From Pezizomycotina sp. ARF18 (taxonomy: Eukaryota > Ascomycota), in NCBI GenBank assembly GCA_002224055.1, contig AZLU01000035.1, positions 80,210 to 144,209 on the forward strand: a stretch of 64,000 bases of DNA, read 5' to 3'. A program made the position numbers and the translations under genes. Below, piece after piece: positions 59,533 to 64,000 of this stretch. Under the pieces are notes generated by a model. That model saw only the letters and a program-made list of their open reading frames with translations. It did not search any database and had not been told where the DNA came from. Numbering within the stretch: position 1 is the first letter of the stretch; every line of letters starts with the position of its first letter.

Positions 59533-60274
59533 ATGAACATCACCGACCCTTCCCACCACGAATCGCTCTACGTCCACGACGTCTACGAGTACATATCCTC
59601 CCACTTCTCCCAAACCCGCTACAAACCATGGCCCCTAATATCCTCCTTCCTCTCCTCCCTAACTCCCGGATCAGTAGGATTAGACCTAGGCTGCGGTAAC
59701 GGCAAATACCTCCCCGTAAATCCCAACATCTACATTCTCGCATCGGACAGAAGCACAATCTTATATCTCTCGCTTCCACTACTACAAAATTGAATAGAGT
59801 GTTGAAATCGGATGTCGCGGTAGCGGATTTATTACTACATCCGCACCCGAATAACCGCTTCGACTTTGCGATTTCGATTGCTGTAGTGCACCATTTTGCG
59901 TCGAGGGAGAGGAGGGTTGCTGCTGTTGGGGTTATACTTGATACACTTAATAGCGGGGGAAAGGCGCTGGTGTATGTATGGGCGCTGGAGCAAAGGCTAG
60001 TCGGAGGGGGTGGGATGAGGGGGATCAGCAGGACGTGTTCGTGCCGTGGGTTATGGCGAAGGGGAAGGAGGAAAATAAGAAGGAAGCTGAAGAGAAGGAG
60101 AAGGAGGATGGAGGGGAGACATTACAGAGGTACTACCACCTGTATAAGAAGGGAGAGCTAGAGGAGGACGTAGTATCCGCCGGAGGAGTCGTTGTCGATT
60201 CCGGGTACGAGAAGGATAACTGGTGGGTCATCATGCGGAGAGGGGATGACGGATCGACAATTGCGGAATCATAA
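59533..60274 (+). CDS. TRM9: tRNA (uridine-34 carboxymethyl) methyltransferase Trm9
   Basis: Trm9 transfers a methyl group from SAM to finish mcm5U and mcm5s2U at the tRNA wobble position, with Trm112 as partner. The start MNITDPSHHESLYVHDVYEY at 59533 is followed by SHFSQTRYKPWPLISSFLSS, motif I VGLDLGCGNGKYLPVNPNIY, then DVAVADLLLHPHPNNRFDFA with ISIAVVHHFASRERRVAAVG, and LNSGGKALVYVWALEQR. The C-terminus has GWDEGDQQDVFVPWVMAKG, LQRYYHLYKKGELEEDVVSA and GYEKDNWWVIMRRG, all typical. Only two frame changes are needed: one C lost after AGAAGC near 59753, and one base near 60003. No intron is visible. The stop is at 60274, giving a length close to the usual 230-250 residues. Confidence 0.88.
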
Positions 60275-61220
60275 AACGTATTATAGATAGAACTTTCACG
60301 GCGCAAAGTCCCAGTGTATAATTGTATAGGGAGAACTGGCCCCAAATGCAAACGTATTAAAGCACGATATGGGATAGACAGACAAAAATCTTCGACGCAC
60401 AAATCTTAGAAACCTGAGCCATATTCATTCATTTCCTACAAATTTATCCACGGATTCAGATGCATGTCCGACATCAGGAAGTTTTGAAATTGTAGGTATA
60501 ACCAGAATATATATATCGTAATATCCTGAGTATATATTGGTGGTCAAACTCGAAGCTCGCGCCTGCAGATGTGGATAATTATGATACAGGTATTTTGGGA
60601 TAACCAGTAAAGATAATCCAAACTCTGCATCTCTAAAAATGTGATTCTTAGGGAGGAAAAAGAAAAGAAGAAAGAAAAGGCGAAGTATCTAGTAATGGCA
60701 GTAACGACAATGAGATACGCAGCTAAGAACGTGATGGAACAAGAATGAGAAGCATAAAACATAACTTGAACAAAGCGAGAACTGTCAGTCTCCTCTTAAG
60801 GAACAAAAACACAAGAATAAAAAAACAGAAATAAAAACTCAGAATCAAACTTCGGATATAATGCGAGAAACGTACGGTGTGCAAGAAAATAGGATACAAG
60901 GTATAACGCAAGACGATCAAGCAAGGAAAAAGATAAAAAAAAAAAAAAAAAAGAGGCAACATAGAAACGATGAACGAAAAACAAGGCGAAATTACAAATT
61001 ATTATTAATGGAGTCTTCTGGAGACCGTTGAATGTACTAGCAGAAGGATTCCATAAAGTTAATTGGATAGAAAACACTTAGTTAAAAAAAGGTTAAATAA
61101 GCTAAGAAAAAGATTAATATTGACAGTAGGAACAACCTTGCCAAAAAATAAACCAAAACATAAGTTACAAGGAAACAATGAAAAGAAGAGAGTAGGTAGC
61201 AAAACCGCCATCAGAGTCGT
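60275..61220. other. Intergenic between convergent TRM9 and KOG1 genes
   Basis: AT-rich, purine-rich on the plus strand, with an A18 run near 60936. Phe/Leu-rich minus-strand ORFs (60723-61077) are translations of that run. No supported gene. Confidence 0.5.
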
Positions 61221-64000
61221 TCAGAGGGCCGTCGGCTTATACTGCGGATCGCATGAAAACATGTTAATATGGAAATCACCAAGGTGGCGCATCCGAGCAT
61301 CATGCGATGCGGGTGGAAGGTGAGAACTGAAATTGGGGACGATCTGCTTTGGAGCAAAAAGTTTGAATACGGCTTGAAGGTTGACAAGTGCGTCCCATTG
61401 GTGTTCCAAATTTTGATCTCATGATTTAGAGAACCACTAGGATCATAAAATTTAGTTAGCAATTGAGGCATAATATAAAAGAACACTACCGCATTATAGA
61501 GCAAGAGGATGACTTACGTTGCAATTATAGGAGCATGCTCGTGGACTGCCATGCTCCTCATTCCGGTGCGGTGCGCACGGATATCCAACATGGCAGATTT
61601 CATACGGATGTCCCAAAGCTTGACATCGCCGTTCGTGCTCCGCTAACGAGTTCACGGAGGCCACCGCGCTGCATGTGGATTTTCGTTACCCAGGCCTTGT
61701 GCTCTTTCCACGTGACCACCATGGCGTCGCGAGGGTTCAATCTTCTATCGTACACTCTCACAGCACCATCGCCGAACCCGGCTGCGAAGATATTGCCGGC
61801 GACTTGATCGGAAGTGAGCGATGTTATGCAGGAACCGGAACGAGCCGGGATATCCTGCAAACACATCTCCCTCGGAGCATCCCAAACACGTATTACCTTC
61901 ATGTCTCCACCGACGAGCAGGGTTCCCCGTCCTTGTTGCCATTCCGCAATAAGACCGGAACTCCTATTCGATGGCAGGAGATCGGTGAGCGCACGCCACG
62001 CCGAGACAAGTTCCGTAGATTTGTTCTCGTAATTCTGTAGATACGAACGACACGTCCCGGATCCCGTCAGTAGCAAGGCAACATCATCTTCGTTGAGCAA
62101 TTTGACTTCGGTTATCCTTGTGCCGGCAGGGTTTCCGTTACTGAACTGGTTCGTCCGTATCGACTTCTGCCAGTCCCAAACACTATCCAAATATGAACAT
62201 TAGTACTATAATCAAGCAGACGTAAACTCTATACCAAAGAGAGACATACGAAACACCATCTCTATCGTCAACGGCAATCATGTGGTTCTCGAATTGATGT
62301 ATCACGAGCCTGCAAGGTGAGCACCGTTCGCGAACAGTCCGCATGGATTATCCATTTTCCCTTGCCGCGCGGTCTTTCTGCGGCTGGGTGTCCATGATGA
62401 TCTTCTCATTTCGAGTTCTGCGCCATAATCGATGATTGTAGTCGACGCTCCCGGGCTCATCCGCCTCCGTAGGTCGCATTTGAGGCTCTCGAAATACTGT
62501 AATGAACATCATCGTTAGAAACTTTACCCTGAGAAAATAAAAAGTTAGAAAAATGGTACGAAACATACCTCAGTGCTCCACTCGAAGAAGGTACTCTTGA
62601 TGGGTATCACCGCCTTATCATCCTTTCGCTTGACGAAGTGCTTCGACGTCGCTGCTTAAGCTTATGATAACCTTGAGTTCCTCCGATACCAGCTTCCATC
62701 GAGTCAGGGGGCTTGTTCCAGTCGGCTGCAGCGAAGTTACTCCACCTGAAAGGGGTCTTCCGTTGGTAGTCTTTGTCGGACTCGCTTCGTTGGAACCTCC
62801 CGGCGTAGTTGCACCGGAGCCAAAAGCCAGGTTCTTTAGCGAAGCGGCGATGCTAGCCGTCCGACGTAGCGAGACCGAGAAATAACCTTCACCCTCACAG
62901 AGTTTGTAGGAGAATTGGCTCCAGGTGCATTTTGAGTCGGTTCCGGGTCGTAGGTACGAGCTCAGAGAGCGAACCTTCTTCGACCACGATATCTCATCCA
63001 TGAGATCCTGCGTCGGCTCGCCGAGTGGCGATTGCAAGAGCGCTTTCAGCACGTAATCGATGATGATGCTCGCGTTTTGCGAGACCTCCGGGAACGGATC
63101 AGCTGAGAGGATGAGAGTCGCGGTCCACACTCCTGCAAAAATGTCTTGTCCGCCACTCCGTTGATCTTGTCCTTAAGGCCCTTCGAGAGACCATACTTTA
63201 GCTGGTCGTGCTCGCGCTTTAGCGCCTCAAATGCAGCAACCAAGAATTTGCTCTCGTAGCGCTTGACGAACGTTGAAAGTACACCACAATCTCCTTCCTA
63301 ACCATACTACTACCATCGCCGGTAATGCCAGCACCTGGGTAGCGATCTCGGCGTCTACTGCCGCAATGATACCCTTTCGTTATCGGGAATTCCGATAAGC
63401 GTTGTAAGAGCGTACAGAGCCGCCGCCCTTACTTCCGGTACAGGATCAAGAAGCATGCCACAGAGCTTGAGATGCGCTTCTTCTTGAGACCGGCCCACTT
63501 GGCTTCGGGTAGTCGACCATAGCTGAGAAATGCACAGGCAGGCCCACTGGCGGAGGAGCGGGTTCTCAGGCTCATTGAAGTGCGAAAGGCAGGAACTCAA
63601 AAACTCCGGGGCTCATGCAGACAACCTGACCCTGATGAAACCCGCGACAGAAAAATGCTGAGAATAACGCACACATGGCGCGGTGCTCAGACGCATTCGA
63701 GATCGGGATCAGAGTTCGGGTGACAGTATCTGCGTGAAGTAGCTGTAGCCGTTATCCTTCAGTAGGTCGCCTTGGCACGAGGGGTCTACAGCAAGCAGCC
63801 TTGCCCATATGAACACCAATGACTGGCTTGAGCTCCGCAAGCAGCGGATTGCAGAAGCTTCAGGACGTAAGGGAAAATCCCTATACTCAGAGCTAAGTTG
63901 ACAGCCCAGGGGCCGAGGTCCAAAAACTTCGACAGCAAGATCAAAGCTCGCAGCCTATGCACCTGACCAGAAGCACTTGTAGGACGATCGGGAGCTGATC
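61221..64000 (-). CDS. KOG1: TORC1 subunit Kog1/Raptor, C-terminal part (gene runs off the window)
   Basis: Kog1/Raptor is the TORC1 subunit that presents substrates to the Tor kinase at the vacuole surface. The window holds its HEAT and WD40 parts; the N-terminal RNC domain would lie beyond base 64000. Near the edge, [40 protein letters not shown] and NGYSYF are conserved HEAT-region sequences. [20 protein letters not shown] and [20 protein letters not shown] with IGIPDNERV follow at 63355-63600, then [20 protein letters not shown], a linker with Ser/Thr ([17 protein letters not shown]), and the WD40 part: [59 protein letters not shown] and [19 protein letters not shown]. The last blade reads [35 protein letters not shown] and [10 protein letters not shown], with a stop at 61221. 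Several introns and frame changes are present. Confidence 0.85.

Noticed and set aside
803-63600. Programmed frameshifting as the cause of the many frame changes
   Set aside because: Sites share no slippery heptamer or stop context; they are scattered and fit simple one-base losses in G, C or A runs.
803-63600. Mass pseudogenisation or RIP
   Set aside because: Conserved residues are kept on both sides of each break, and no excess of C-to-T stop codons was seen in the coding segments.
1-64000. CRISPR array, phage or bacterial operon
   Set aside because: No regularly spaced direct repeats, and the genes are intron-containing eukaryotic families.

Overview
The window reads as nuclear DNA of a filamentous ascomycete (Pezizomycotina). 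Supporting signs are many short GT-AG introns (about 50-150 bp), CT-rich 5' regions, and families typical of these fungi: a ubiquitin-fusion protein, a long ankyrin protein, a type II EGF-like membrane protein and a Kre9/Knh1-like surface protein. No tRNA, rRNA, CRISPR array, bacterial operon or clear transposon was found.

Layout. 0.8-4.3 kb: PH/SMP membrane-contact lipid-transfer protein (Nvj2 type). 5.9-7.7 kb: Arb2/FAM172-like protein. 8.2-10.2 kb (minus): Ipi3, 60S ribosome assembly. 10.6-11.7 kb (minus): type II membrane glycosyltransferase-like protein. 15.0-18.0 kb: tentative VIT-like protein. 19.8-26.8 kb: large ankyrin protein. 26.8-37.2 kb: gene-poor, homopolymer-rich stretch ending in a pyrimidine-rich block. 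37.3-40.0 kb: EGF-like membrane protein. 43.4-44.7 kb (minus): HAD hydrolase of the CECR5 family. 45.4-45.9 kb: small secreted cysteine-rich protein. 46.3-47.7 kb (minus): ubiquitin-fusion protein. 49.4-50.8 kb: Kre9-like single-pass surface protein. 51.6 kb: small zinc-ribbon ORF. 52.5-53.9 kb (minus): F-box/LRR protein. 54.7-56.6 kb: Gemin2/Brr1. 57.1-59.1 kb (minus): SF3A1/Prp21. 59.5-60.3 kb: Trm9. 61.2 kb to the right edge (minus): Kog1/Raptor, truncated by the window.

The right end groups housekeeping RNA and growth genes: snRNP assembly (Gemin2), U2 snRNP (SF3A1), tRNA wobble modification (Trm9) and TORC1 (Kog1). This is ordinary eukaryotic neighbourhood, not an operon.

A dominant technical feature is that almost every conserved gene is broken by one or more single-base gaps, mostly one base lost from a short homopolymer, while protein conservation resumes at once in the next frame. 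This looks like residual sequencing or assembly error rather than decay, so gene spans below cover several frames and exon details are approximate. Two small ORFs (45399-45922 and 51564-51764) are intact.
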